Below, piece by piece: positions 17,700 through 26,021 of a DNA stretch of 64,000 bases (positions are counted from its first letter, which is position 1; every line of letters begins with the position of its first letter). The notes beneath the pieces are model-generated. The model was not told where the DNA came from. It ran no database searches and was given only the letters and a program-made list of their open reading frames with translations. The translations under genes were made by a program, and so were the position numbers. This DNA is from Allomuricauda sp. GTDB lineage: Bacteria > Bacteroidota > Bacteroidia > Flavobacteriales > Flavobacteriaceae. The stretch spans positions 176,252 to 240,251 of the forward strand of contig NZ_JANQLX010000014.1 of assembly GCF_028280385.1 (NCBI RefSeq), written 5' to 3'.

Positions 17700-17772
17700 C
17701 CAAAAAAGCCCTTCATATTCAGCCACCTCGGTTTCCCCCAAAACACAGTTGACCTACCCATGAAGGGCAATT
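17700..17772 (-). ncRNA. Candidate small structured RNA
   Basis: Read on the minus strand, GCCCTTCAT (17768-17760) pairs perfectly with ATGAAGGGC (17716-17708), enclosing 43 nt, and is followed directly by TTTTTT at 17707-17702. Inside, a GTTT/AAAC mini-stem around a G run is possible. A stem closed near its 5' end and finished with a T run is what a short terminated RNA looks like. About 20 nt upstream is TATAATTT, a possible -10-like element. No known RNA family is recognised and no downstream gene is close in this direction. A terminator of an unseen transcript is an alternative. Confidence 0.3.
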
Positions 17773-17806
17773 CAATTAAGTGGTGGAAATTATAGCATAG
17801 GAAAAT

Positions 17807-17828
17807 TTTAAAAAATCCCCATTTGTAG
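17807..17828 (-). terminator. Terminator-like stem on the minus strand
   Basis: On the minus strand ATCCC and GGGAT form a 5-bp stem around an 8-nt loop, followed by TTTTTT. It lies upstream of the candidate RNA at 17700-17772 and could stop a leftward transcript. Stem is short, so confidence is low. Confidence 0.25.
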
Positions 17829-17920
17829 GGATATTATATAAAATCCTCAATTTTTTTAAGGGAATTCTTCAATTGAATATTGGTCTAATTATTTAATTTT
17901 CAATCCCTCACATTTTACCC

Positions 17921-17970
17921 ATGCCCATTTTGCCTTTTGGCGATGGTCAAAAATCCCTAGAAATGGGTAT
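17921..17970 (+). promoter_or_regulatory. Stem-loop in leader of the protease operon
   Basis: ATGCCCATTT (17921-17930) pairs over 10 bp, with one G-T wobble, with AAATGGGTAT (17961-17970). The 30-nt loop holds a smaller GCC-TTTT-GGC stem (17932-17941). It ends 50 nt before the protease start codon and is either a structured 5' leader or a long-spaced operator. Confidence 0.4.
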
Positions 17971-18020
17971 GATTTTCATCCGAATTAGACAATACATTAG
18001 CTTCAATTCAACAAATTACC

Positions 18021-19058
18021 ATGGCAGCACAAGCAAAGTTTCCCAGCGAAGGATTTCCATATGAAATAGCGCTTCGCATCAAAAACCATTATGAGAACGA
18101 GTTGTTTCAAAATGATAGCGTTGGCAATCTCAGTTTGGAGGAGTTGCTTGATGAAAACAAACAAAAAACGAACAGATATATTATAAATGCCGGGGTATAT
18201 CAAGCCCGCAAGATTCCAAAGGAAGGCGACATTTTTACCTATTCCAAAGTCCCACAATTTTTAGCGGTACCCGAAGAGCTGTTACCTAAAAAAACAGTCC
18301 ATACGGACGGTGCTGTCCAAGCACCACAAGATCGGATCCGGGTTATTGTCCACTTCACGGAGAAATTCTATGCCACGGCCAAACCCGTCCGGCCCTTGAT
18401 CGGTGGGATCAGCTGTATGCATTTTGAATATGATGAGGCCGGTACCCTGGGAGGTAAGGTGAAGCTACAAAACGAACCTGGCAAGTACTTTATATCCAAT
18501 TGGCATGTTTTGGTAGGTTCCAATGGTGCTCTGGATGATGAAATTTTACAACCGGGAAGAAGGGACGGCGGACAATACAAACACCATCAAGTAGGCCGGG
18601 TGGTCTATTACCGTTTGGATGAGCACATGGACGTTGCCATTGCCGAAGTCATAGAGGACATACCGATCAAAGGAGGCATAAAATCCATAGAGGTCAATGG
18701 CACTGCAGTGCCCAGGGTAGGTCAAAAAGTTGAAAAATATGGCAAGTCCACCAAGAGAACCACTGGTGAAATCCTAAAAGTGGACTATTCCGTAGAGGTT
18801 TTTAGTGAACAATATTTTCCAGAGGGCAAAAAGACCTTCAAAAATCAGGTCCTCTGTGAAATGAAATCCCGCCAAGGCGATTCCGGCTCTGTAGTCGTTG
18901 ATTCGGATAGCAAGAATGCGGTTGGAATTTTATTTGCAGTAAATACAGGAAACAATCTTTCCGTGGCCAACAAATTGGATTTCTCGCTGCCCCGAGGGAA
19001 ATCGGCCCAATATAGCTCCAAATTGAAGAAAGATCCCGTAATCGAATCGTTTAACTAA
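18021..19058 (+). CDS. Trypsin-fold serine protease without export signal
   Basis: A 345-residue protein. The chymotrypsin-like triad is visible: His162 in SNWHVLVG, Asp204 in HMDVAIAEV, Ser288 in RQGDSGSVV. Between them, GQKVEKYGKSTKRTTGEI is a typical strand before the active-site Ser in bacterial S1-type peptidases. The N-terminal 120 residues (starting FPYEIALRIKNHYENEL) form a domain I do not recognise. There is no signal peptide, so it appears cytoplasmic or is exported by an unrecognised route. It is the first gene of an operon with an unknown protein and a two-component system (11- and 15-bp gaps, then a 4-bp overlap). A stem-loop lies in its leader. Substrate unknown. Confidence 0.75.
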   Translation: MAAQAKFPSEGFPYEIALRIKNHYENELFQNDSVGNLSLEELLDENKQKTNRYIINAGVYQARKIPKEGDIFTYSKVPQFLAVPEELLPKKTVHTDGAVQAPQDRIRVIVHFTEKFYATAKPVRPLIGGISCMHFEYDEAGTLGGKVKLQNEPGKYFISNWHVLVGSNGALDDEILQPGRRDGGQYKHHQVGRVVYYRLDEHMDVAIAEVIEDIPIKGGIKSIEVNGTAVPRVGQKVEKYGKSTKRTTGEILKVDYSVEVFSEQYFPEGKKTFKNQVLCEMKSRQGDSGSVVVDSDSKNAVGILFAVNTGNNLSVANKLDFSLPRGKSAQYSSKLKKDPVIESFN

Positions 19059-19069
19059 TATATACAATT

Positions 19070-19816
19070 ATGGCTCATGAAAAGCTAAGGTTTTCCTTCA
19101 TTATCAATGAAGATAGGAGTGTGGAAAACGGGGGTACAAAAGTGGCGCTGCAACAGGCGCTCTATTCAGATGATTATTTGGGGACCCATTTTGGGTTATT
19201 TGCAAACTTTACTGGCGAAAAATGCCAGGATCAAGAGGGGAACACCGGGTTTAAATGTTCCAAAGTTACAGTGAGGATCCAAAATTACAATGGGAGCATC
19301 ACCACTGGGATACTCAAAGTATTGGGCATCATGCCCAAAGAAGTGGATGAGACCCTTCTTATTGAGGGTTCCACCGGAAAACAATATTATATGGTGGTGG
19401 CCATTCAAGGATTAAACAATAACTTCGAGGATGATGTCCCCATCAATTTTGAGTTTTATGATGGGGATATTCTCGAAACGGTGGTGGTGCACATGCCCAT
19501 AGACAATAAATATTCTCAAATTGATGAGGAAGATCCAGATGTTTCGAGTAGGGAATGTTTGCTCATTGATGAAAATTATCAATTCCGGGACGGGGAATCC
19601 ATTGAATGGAAACCAGGTGCCAAGCCACGTTTGAATGCTGCGCGTTTGTTAAACCAGAATGGACTTAAAAACGGGATGGAAGCCATCAAAAAGCTAAAAA
19701 CTTTAAAGCATGATGGTTTCCAGAGTTTTGGAGGAACGGAAGAAGGCGATATTTTTATCACTATTGGGGGAGGAAGACCCTGTAAAATGAAAATTGCCGA
19801 TATACGGATTAAATAA
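19070..19816 (+). CDS. Unrecognised protein of the protease-kinase operon
   Basis: A 248-residue protein with no signal peptide and no family I recognise. Residues 1-150 look beta-rich, with alternating hydrophobic strands (KVTVRIQNY, GILKVLGIMP, YYMVVAIQGL) like a sandwich fold. Residues 165-230 look helical and basic (LNAARLLNQNGLKNGMEAIKKLKTLK), and the end returns to strands (DIFITIGGG, MKIADIRIK). Cys53, Cys63 and Cys163 are present without a metal-binding spacing. It starts 11 bp after the protease stop and ends 15 bp before the kinase start. It could be a substrate, inhibitor or partner of the protease; this is inferred from position. Confidence 0.6.
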   Translation: MAHEKLRFSFIINEDRSVENGGTKVALQQALYSDDYLGTHFGLFANFTGEKCQDQEGNTGFKCSKVTVRIQNYNGSITTGILKVLGIMPKEVDETLLIEGSTGKQYYMVVAIQGLNNNFEDDVPINFEFYDGDILETVVVHMPIDNKYSQIDEEDPDVSSRECLLIDENYQFRDGESIEWKPGAKPRLNAARLLNQNGLKNGMEAIKKLKTLKHDGFQSFGGTEEGDIFITIGGGRPCKMKIADIRIK

Positions 19817-19831
19817 TAGAACCAAGTATTT

Positions 19832-21667
19832 TTGAGAGGATTAGTATTGTTATTTTTTTTCGGTCAGCTGGTATGCGGTCAAGAACTGGACATAATCCAT
19901 TTGCTGCGATCGTATAAATTGGAAAGCGCAACAGAAAGTTTACCACAGTATTCCGATACAACTGCTGACCAACTACAATGGCAAATTGAATTTCTCAAAA
20001 CCCACAAGGCATTGGAACCTGCTGCAATTGATTCGGGGGAAACAACCTCTTCCCCAGATGTAATTGCCAGGTTCTATGCTTTTATCAATCAGGGGGATTT
20101 TAAGCTCGCAAGGCACAATAACCTAAATATTGAGGCATTGGACAGCTATAAGTCCGCTCTGGGCTTGGCCAAAAAAGTCAATAACAAGGTGTTGATTTGC
20201 GAGGCCTTAAAGAAGATTCTTTCCTTCCACAGACTCCATTATTTATATGACAATGTAACCTATCTCAACTATCTGGACGACTATGATAAATGGGCCTATG
20301 ATGATTTGGAGCGGGCCCATTACCACTATTTCAACCTTATCCTGAACTTTAAAAACTACTATGTAGAAAAATGGAACCAAACTTCCTACAATTGGCTCAT
20401 CGACTACTTTGAAACCAATGATCAGCCATTTCTAAAGGCCATAGCGTACAACGTGTTTGCCAGCTATTTTGAAGAGACAGGTGAGATGGAAAAAGTTTGG
20501 TATTTCATCCATAAGGCTGAAGATGGGTTCAGCAAGATTCCCTTTGCCTATAAAAAAATCAGGGAGAACCAGCTATATGTTTTTGCAGGGCGCATTGCGG
20601 CCAAGGAAAACGACGTTAAAAAACTTGAGGCTTATCTGTCCAAATTTGATTCAGAGATTCCATCTCAGGCCAATTATCAATTCAGGTCCCTTTACTATTT
20701 CTACAGTTCCGTGTTGGACACGCTTAAAGGCAACTACAGATCCGCCTACAAAAATTATTACGACTACGAAGTAGCCCAGGATAGTCTAAGGCGGTTTAGA
20801 TACAACAACCTATTGAACGAACTGGAGACCAAATATCAAACCTCTGAAAAAGAAAAACAGTTTTTGGAACAAAAGCAAAAGACACAGATCAATCGAAATT
20901 TGTTGATGGTTGCAGGAATCGTATTTTTCTTGGGCACGGGCTTGGCCATCTTGTTTCAAAAAAACACTACCAAAAAAAGGCGCATAGCCGAACAGGAAGT
21001 GGAATTACGGCAACAACGTGTGGAAAACCTGCTGAAAGAACAGGAATTGATGAGCATCGATGCGATGATCTCAGGTCAGGAAAAGGAACGCCAAAAAGTG
21101 GCCAACGAACTGCACGACGATTTGGGAAGTCTTATGGCCACCATCAAGCTGCATTTTGACAATGCCCAGGTGAGCAAAAAAGACCCTGCCCTACAAAATG
21201 CCCAAAACCTTCTGGAAGAGGCCTATCAAAAAATCAGGGGTATGGCCCATAGTAAAAACTCGGGGGTGATGAGCGATCAAGGACTGTTGCCTGCTGTCAA
21301 GAATATGGCGACGGTTATTTCAGAGTCCAACACCCTAAAAGTTAGCGTGGAGGAATTTGGCCTGGGAGATCGACTTGAAAATTCCCTGGAGCTTACCATT
21401 TTTAGGATTATCCAGGAATTGGTGGCCAATATCATCAAGCACGCCGAAGCCACCAAGGCCAGTATTCAATTTACGCAACACGAGGATACTTTAAACATCA
21501 TTGTCGAAGACAATGGCAAAGGCTTTGACATTTCCAAGGTGGAAAAGACCAACAATGGAATGGGCCTTACCAATATTGAAAAACGGGTGGAACATTTGGA
21601 GGGTGGATTTACCGTGGATAGTGTATTGGGCAAGGGAACCTCCATTTTAATTGATATTCCAGTATGA
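19832..21667 (+). CDS. Sensor histidine kinase (HisKA_3/NarX type) with TPR-like periplasmic domain
   Basis: A 611-residue membrane kinase beginning with TTG, the first possible start after an in-frame stop. Residues 1-20 are a signal peptide (LVLLFFFGQLVCGQ). Residues about 30-340 are a helical periplasmic region resembling TPR repeats (SYKSALGLAKKVNNKVLICEALKK-like units). One membrane segment at about 355-376 is followed by a coiled coil. The phosphoacceptor is His428 in ANELHDDLGSLMATIK, and the HATPase_c domain has DNGKGFD near 565 and GMGLTNIEKRV near 580. This class pairs with LuxR-type response regulators; such a regulator follows with a 4-bp overlap. The ligand is unknown. Confidence 0.88.
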   Translation: MRGLVLLFFFGQLVCGQELDIIHLLRSYKLESATESLPQYSDTTADQLQWQIEFLKTHKALEPAAIDSGETTSSPDVIARFYAFINQGDFKLARHNNLNIEALDSYKSALGLAKKVNNKVLICEALKKILSFHRLHYLYDNVTYLNYLDDYDKWAYDDLERAHYHYFNLILNFKNYYVEKWNQTSYNWLIDYFETNDQPFLKAIAYNVFASYFEETGEMEKVWYFIHKAEDGFSKIPFAYKKIRENQLYVFAGRIAAKENDVKKLEAYLSKFDSEIPSQANYQFRSLYYFYSSVLDTLKGNYRSAYKNYYDYEVAQDSLRRFRYNNLLNELETKYQTSEKEKQFLEQKQKTQINRNLLMVAGIVFFLGTGLAILFQKNTTKKRRIAEQEVELRQQRVENLLKEQELMSIDAMISGQEKERQKVANELHDDLGSLMATIKLHFDNAQVSKKDPALQNAQNLLEEAYQKIRGMAHSKNSGVMSDQGLLPAVKNMATVISESNTLKVSVEEFGLGDRLENSLELTIFRIIQELVANIIKHAEATKASIQFTQHEDTLNIIVEDNGKGFDISKVEKTNNGMGLTNIEKRVEHLEGGFTVDSVLGKGTSILIDIPV

Positions 21668-22278
21668 TAACAGTAGCGATAGCGGAAGACCACCAGGCTT
21701 TAATTGACGGCATTTTGTCCTATGTCAAGTACGAGGACGATATTAAGGTCATTGGCCATGCCAACAACGGGGAGGACCTTTTAAAGTTGGTCCGGTTAAA
21801 ACAACCCAAAGTAGTGCTTTGCGATATTCGAATGCCCAAATTGGACGGGATTGAGGCCACACAGATAATTTTGGATGAGCTGCCCTATACCAAAGTGGTA
21901 GCTTTTACCATGTTTGACCAGGATGAGGCCGTAAAACAAATGATCGCTGCCGGGGCCCATGGGTATATTTTAAAAAACAGCAGTCTGGAAGTGGTCCTGG
22001 AGGCCATTAGGACGGTGGCAGCCGGGAAGCACTATTACGACAAACAAATACATGTGCCCAATTCCGAAAAAAACAGTACCAAAAGCATTCTATCATCAAG
22101 GGAACGGGAAATTTTACAGCTTATAGCCAAGGGGCGTACCTCACATCAGATTGCAGATGAACTTTTTATTGGAAAAAGTACAGTGGATACCCATCGAAAG
22201 AACATGATTCGCAAATTGGGACTTAGCGGCGCGGGGGAATTACTGCGGTACGCCGTGGAGAAAAAATACAAATTCTAG
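21664..22278 (+). CDS. LuxR/NarL-family response regulator
   Basis: A 204-residue regulator. The receiver domain has acidic pair Glu8-Asp9, phosphorylation site Asp54 in VVLCDIRMPKLDG, the Thr-containing strand VAFTMF, and Lys in GYILKNSSLEVV. The C-terminal LuxR helix-turn-helix is SREREILQLIAKGRTSHQIADEL, then GKSTVDTHRKNMIRKLG. The ATG overlaps the kinase stop (ATGA), so translation of the pair is coupled. Targets are unknown; autoregulation of the upstream protease operon is plausible. Its stop overlaps the end of the convergent NUDIX regulator by four bases. Confidence 0.92.
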   Translation: MITVAIAEDHQALIDGILSYVKYEDDIKVIGHANNGEDLLKLVRLKQPKVVLCDIRMPKLDGIEATQIILDELPYTKVVAFTMFDQDEAVKQMIAAGAHGYILKNSSLEVVLEAIRTVAAGKHYYDKQIHVPNSEKNSTKSILSSREREILQLIAKGRTSHQIADELFIGKSTVDTHRKNMIRKLGLSGAGELLRYAVEKKYKF

Positions 22279-22949
22279 GCCTCCTTATAAGCGTAGAGCA
22301 TAGGTCCGCCCTTGACGCCAATTTTTTTCTCGCCCGTGTTCTCAAGGATGTCCATTTGGAATATCCGCTTTCTAAAATTGCGTTTGTCCAGTTCCAGACC
22401 TAATATGTTCTCATATAAATTCTGGAGCTCGGGCAAGGTGAACTTTTCTGGGAGCAGTTCCCCAACAATTAATCTATCCTTAAGGTTGTTTTTTAGGAAA
22501 AGATGGGAGTCCTTGATGATTTCGGCATGATCAAAACCTAGGTTGTTGGGAATCTTGTCCAAATCGAACCAGGCAATTTCCTCCACCCCACTTTTTAATA
22601 TCAGCGGATGTTTTTCAGGTTGGACAAGCGCGTAGAATGAAACAGTAATAACACGCTTCATGGGGTGTCTGTCCACATCGGAATACGCCCGTACCTGCTC
22701 AAAATGTATCTCTTGGAATCCGGTGAGAGCAAACAGCACTTTATGGGCACAATCCTTTAAGGTCTCGTTGGATTGCAGCGCACCTCCCGGCAACATCCAG
22801 TGGTCCGTGTATTTGCCAACAGCCCTTTTGGTCAATAAAATTTTCAATCTGTTTTCCACGTAGCCAAATACGGCTATGTCCGTGGTAATGGAACATTCGT
22901 AGGAATTATGGTCAACTTGAAGACTGGCAAGACTCTCCGGTTTTGTCAT
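22275..22949 (-). CDS. NUDIX-type (NrtR/AraR-like) transcriptional regulator of the glucuronate/inositol operon
   Basis: A 224-residue protein with an N-terminal NUDIX fold (about 20-150) and a C-terminal winged helix (about 155-224; ELLPEKFTLPELQNLYENILG, then NFRKRIFQM). The NUDIX box region GGALQSNETLKDCAHKVLFALTG lacks the Arg-Glu and Glu-Glu metal-binding residues of active hydrolases, so it is likely a ligand sensor without hydrolase activity. This architecture belongs to the NrtR group, which in Bacteroidota includes sugar-responsive repressors such as the arabinose regulator AraR. The gene is divergent from the 11-gene uronate/inositol operon, and a perfect 7-5-7 palindrome lies between them. 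The effector is probably a pathway intermediate (inferred). Confidence 0.85.
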   Translation of the reverse strand: MTKPESLASLQVDHNSYECSITTDIAVFGYVENRLKILLTKRAVGKYTDHWMLPGGALQSNETLKDCAHKVLFALTGFQEIHFEQVRAYSDVDRHPMKRVITVSFYALVQPEKHPLILKSGVEEIAWFDLDKIPNNLGFDHAEIIKDSHLFLKNNLKDRLIVGELLPEKFTLPELQNLYENILGLELDKRNFRKRIFQMDILENTGEKKIGVKGGPMLYAYKEA

Positions 22950-23001
22950 GGAATACCCTGTTAAATTTTTTGTATTTCCAACAAATAGCTTAATTTAGTA
23001 A

Positions 23002-23020
23002 CTGTGTAAGTTATACACAG
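23002..23020. promoter_or_regulatory. 19-bp palindrome, probable operator of the NUDIX regulator
   Basis: CTGTGTA (23002-23008) and TACACAG (23014-23020) are perfect inverted arms around AGTTA. It lies 47 bp from the start of the SDR gene and 52 bp from the start of the divergent regulator, so binding could control both. A weaker AATGT/ACATT inverted repeat follows at 23023-23037. Confidence 0.65.
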
Positions 23021-23067
23021 AAAATGTAATTAACATTAAATCAGCTTACTGAATCATAAATAGAGAT

Positions 23068-23919
23068 ATGAGTCAGCCTAAATATAGAGAATTAAAAGGC
23101 AAGGTGGTAGTGGTCACCGGGGGAGGTGGAATTTTATGCAGTGCCCTTGCCATGGCCCTCGCCGAACAGGGGGCCCATGTGGCCATTCTTGATTTAAATG
23201 GTAATGCCGCCCAAACCGTGGCCGATAAAATAAATATCCAAGGTGGAACCGCAATAGGGATTGCCGCCAACGTGCTAAAAAAAGAAAGCTTGATGGAGGC
23301 CCATAATACCGTAAAGGAACAATTGGGCAATTGTGATATCTTGATCAATGGGGCCGGAGGTAACCATCTCAAAGGAACCACAACCAAGACCCATTTTTTT
23401 GAAGGTGACCAAAAGGCCGCGGATGACCTGGTTACCTTTTTTGGTTTGGACCCACAGGGTATTCAATTTGTATTTGATTTGAATTTTATTGGAACCTTGT
23501 TGCCCACACAAGTCTTTGCGGAAGATATGGTGAACCGTGGTGGTGGCGTGGTATTGAATATCTCATCCATGAATGCATTCAGGCCGCTCACTAAAATACC
23601 GGCGTACAGTGGGGCCAAAGCTGCAGTAAGTAATTTTACCCAATGGTTGGGAGTGCATTTGGCACCGGTTGGGGTGCGGGTAAATGCCCTTGCGCCAGGA
23701 TTCTTTTTGACCGATCAAAACAGGAAATTACTGACCAAGGAGGATGGTTCCCTTACCGACAGGGGCAATACCATTTTGGAGCACACTCCCATGAACAGAT
23801 TCGGGGAGCCTGAAGATTTGGTGGGTACCGTATTGTGGTTGGTTGGCGATGGTTCAAAATTTATAACGGGAATTGTGGTCCCCATAGATGGTGGATTTAG
23901 TGCCTTTAGCGGCGTATAA
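23068..23919 (+). CDS. uxuB: D-mannonate oxidoreductase, SDR type (UxuB function)
   Basis: A 283-residue short-chain dehydrogenase. The dinucleotide loop is VTGGGGILCSALA, the adenine strand is NGAGGNH, and the catalytic set is Ser in NISSMNA with Tyr-x3-Lys in YSGAKAAV. The insert DQKAADDLVTFFGLDPQGIQFVFDLN is typical of the SDR-type fructuronate/mannonate reductases used by Bacteroidota in place of the long-chain UxuB. It interconverts D-fructuronate and D-mannonate. It is the first gene of the operon to 35780 and is followed by uxuA after 7 bp, which supports the assignment over other SDR functions. Confidence 0.82.
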   Translation: MSQPKYRELKGKVVVVTGGGGILCSALAMALAEQGAHVAILDLNGNAAQTVADKINIQGGTAIGIAANVLKKESLMEAHNTVKEQLGNCDILINGAGGNHLKGTTTKTHFFEGDQKAADDLVTFFGLDPQGIQFVFDLNFIGTLLPTQVFAEDMVNRGGGVVLNISSMNAFRPLTKIPAYSGAKAAVSNFTQWLGVHLAPVGVRVNALAPGFFLTDQNRKLLTKEDGSLTDRGNTILEHTPMNRFGEPEDLVGTVLWLVGDGSKFITGIVVPIDGGFSAFSGV

Positions 23920-23926
23920 ATAAGAT

Positions 23927-25114
23927 ATGGGATTAGAACAAACATGGCGATGGTACGGGCCCAATGACCCGGTTTCCTTGGCAGACATCAAGATGGCAGG
24001 TGCCACAGGGGTGGTTTCGGCATTACACCACATTCCCAACGGGGAGATTTGGGCCGTTGAAGAGATTGAAAAGAGAAAAATTGAAATTGAAGATCAAGGC
24101 CTTAGGTGGTCCGTGGTGGAAAGTGTTCCGGTGCACGAGGACATAAAAAAGCGCTCTGGCAATTATGCCCAATACATAGAAGATTACAAGCAAAGTATCC
24201 GAAATTTAGGAGCTTGTGGCATCGATACCATCTGTTACAATTTTATGCCTGTACTGGATTGGACCCGCACCGATTTGGCATTTGAAATGGAGGACGGTTC
24301 ACTGGCCCTTCGTTTTGACAAGGCGGCTTTCGCTGCTTTTGAGCTGTTCATTTTGAAAAGACCCGGGGCTTTGGAATCATATACTGCGGAAGAAGTAGCC
24401 CAGGCCGAGCAAGCGTTTGATAAAATGGACCCGGCAGATAAGAACCTGTTGGTCAACAATATTATTGCCGGGCTCCCGGGGGCAGAAGAAGGTTATAGTC
24501 TGGAACAGTTCCAAAAAGTCTTGGATGGCTATGCCCATATTGGAAGGAAAGAATTAAAGGAAAATCTTCATGCATTTATCACTTCCATCGCTCCGGTTGC
24601 TGAAGAAGCTGGGGTGTACTTGGCCATTCATCCAGATGATCCACCATTTCCCATTTTAGGCCTGCCAAGGGTGGTGAGTACTTTACAAGATGCCCAAGAT
24701 TTGACAAAGGCCTATGATAGCCCGCATAACGGACTTTGTTTTTGTACGGGCTCGTTTGGGGTAAGGGCGGATAATGATCTGGTGGGAATGGCAAATCAAT
24801 TGTCCCGGAAAATCAATTTTATCCATCTACGGAGTACCACACGGGATGCTGATGGCAATTTTTACGAGGCCGACCACTTGTACGGCGACGTGGATATGTA
24901 TGGTGTTATGAAGGAGTTGGTGCAGGAACAAGGGCGCAGGGAGCAATTGGGGCTCCACAACAAACGAATGCCAATGCGGCCCGATCATGGCCATCAAATG
25001 ATAGATGACCTAAATAAAAAAACCAATCCAGGATATTCCTGTATCGGACGACTTAGGGGCCTTGCCGAACTTCGGGGATTGGAAATGGGAATAATACGAT
25101 CACTTAACGAATAA
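23927..25114 (+). CDS. uxuA: Mannonate dehydratase
   Basis: A 395-residue TIM-barrel enzyme that dehydrates D-mannonate to 2-keto-3-deoxy-D-gluconate. UxuA landmarks are the N-terminal [31 protein letters not shown], the [11 protein letters not shown] metal region, [11 protein letters not shown], and the C-terminal MRPDHGHQM, whose Asp-His and preceding His residues bind the Mn/Fe ion. Length is that of standard UxuA. The downstream KDG kinase and KDPG aldolase are not in the window and must be encoded elsewhere. Confidence 0.95.
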   Translation: MGLEQTWRWYGPNDPVSLADIKMAGATGVVSALHHIPNGEIWAVEEIEKRKIEIEDQGLRWSVVESVPVHEDIKKRSGNYAQYIEDYKQSIRNLGACGIDTICYNFMPVLDWTRTDLAFEMEDGSLALRFDKAAFAAFELFILKRPGALESYTAEEVAQAEQAFDKMDPADKNLLVNNIIAGLPGAEEGYSLEQFQKVLDGYAHIGRKELKENLHAFITSIAPVAEEAGVYLAIHPDDPPFPILGLPRVVSTLQDAQDLTKAYDSPHNGLCFCTGSFGVRADNDLVGMANQLSRKINFIHLRSTTRDADGNFYEADHLYGDVDMYGVMKELVQEQGRREQLGLHNKRMPMRPDHGHQMIDDLNKKTNPGYSCIGRLRGLAELRGLEMGIIRSLNE

Positions 25115-25125
25115 TATCGAGAAGT

Positions 25126-25995
25126 ATGGAAGAAATTGATAAAAACAATCCTTTGGAATCCTTGGATCATTGGGAAGATGATATCCTCCAGCGTTATCCG
25201 GACCCAGATGCACCGAAAAAGGAAAAAGAGGAATTCCGGGATTATGAAAACTCGTTTCGAATAGATACTGTAAAGGAATTCTATAAGCTGAATCACCAAT
25301 ACCAGACCTACGATTTTGTGTGTAAAAAGGAAGAAGAATTTTTGCAGTTCAACAAAAGGGAAATGTCACTTTGGGAAGCTGTTGATTTCCTGAACACCTT
25401 GGTGGACGATAGTGATCCGGACATAGATTTGGATCAATTGCAACATCTTTTGCAGACCAGCGAGGCCATTAGGGCGGATGGCCACCCGGATTGGTTCGTG
25501 CTCACAGGATTTTTGCATGATGTGGGTAAGGTCCTATGTCTTTTTGGAGAGCCACAATGGGCGGTTGTGGGTGATACGTTTCCGGTAGGTTGCCAATTTT
25601 CGGACAAGATTGTGTATCCAGAGTATTTTGAGACCAATACCGACTCTAAAGATGAACGGTACAACAACAAATATGGTGTTTACGAGGCCAACTGCGGCCT
25701 GGACAATGTGAAGATGAGTTGGGGGCATGACGAATATTTATATCAGATCATGAAGGATTACCTCCCGGAGCCGGCCCTGTATATGATCAGATACCATTCC
25801 TTTTATGCCCAACATCGAGAAAATGCCTATGATCATTTAATGAGTGAACACGACCATAAAATGTTCGAATGGGTTAAGAAATTCAATCCCTATGACCTGT
25901 ACTCTAAGGCACCCATACCACCAGACGCGAAAGCATTGAGGCCCTATTATGAGGACTTGGTAGCAAAGTATTTACCGGAAAAACTAAAATTTTAA
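25126..25995 (+). CDS. myo-Inositol oxygenase
   Basis: A 289-residue non-heme di-iron oxygenase that cleaves myo-inositol with O2 to D-glucuronate. All six iron ligands expected from the animal enzyme are in place: His120 (GHPDW), His131-Asp132 (FLHDVGK), His201 (WGHDEY), His224 (RYHSFY) and Asp257 (FNPYDLYSK); the active-site Lys135 is also present. Length matches eukaryotic MIOX, and no signal peptide is seen. MIOX is much less common in bacteria than the IolG route. Its place between uxuA and a sodium symporter, in the same operon as UxaC, indicates that inositol is routed into glucuronate degradation. Confidence 0.93.
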   Translation: MEEIDKNNPLESLDHWEDDILQRYPDPDAPKKEKEEFRDYENSFRIDTVKEFYKLNHQYQTYDFVCKKEEEFLQFNKREMSLWEAVDFLNTLVDDSDPDIDLDQLQHLLQTSEAIRADGHPDWFVLTGFLHDVGKVLCLFGEPQWAVVGDTFPVGCQFSDKIVYPEYFETNTDSKDERYNNKYGVYEANCGLDNVKMSWGHDEYLYQIMKDYLPEPALYMIRYHSFYAQHRENAYDHLMSEHDHKMFEWVKKFNPYDLYSKAPIPPDAKALRPYYEDLVAKYLPEKLKF

Positions 25996-26021
25996 GCTCA
26001 AAAACCAAACGCAACCACTAG

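Larger units (their letters stand above)
17523..18020. other. 498-bp non-coding region with several inverted repeats
   Basis: No convincing gene is present; a 68-codon minus-strand frame at 17564-17770 has no protein-like composition. The stretch is AT-rich and contains a 9-bp closing stem at 17708-17768, a smaller stem with a T run on the minus strand at about 17807-17828, and a 10-bp stem at 17921-17970 shortly upstream of the protease gene. These are listed separately. Confidence 0.6.

Noticed and set aside
17564..17770. A 68-codon minus-strand frame.
   Set aside because: It is rich in Phe and Pro without domain features and overlaps the stem of the candidate RNA; better explained as chance.
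23068..23919. The SDR considered as the missing 2-keto-3-deoxy-L-fuconate dehydrogenase of the fucose route.
   Set aside because: It lies next to uxuA and under the uronate regulator, and has the insert typical of SDR-type mannonate oxidoreductases; position and sequence favour UxuB.
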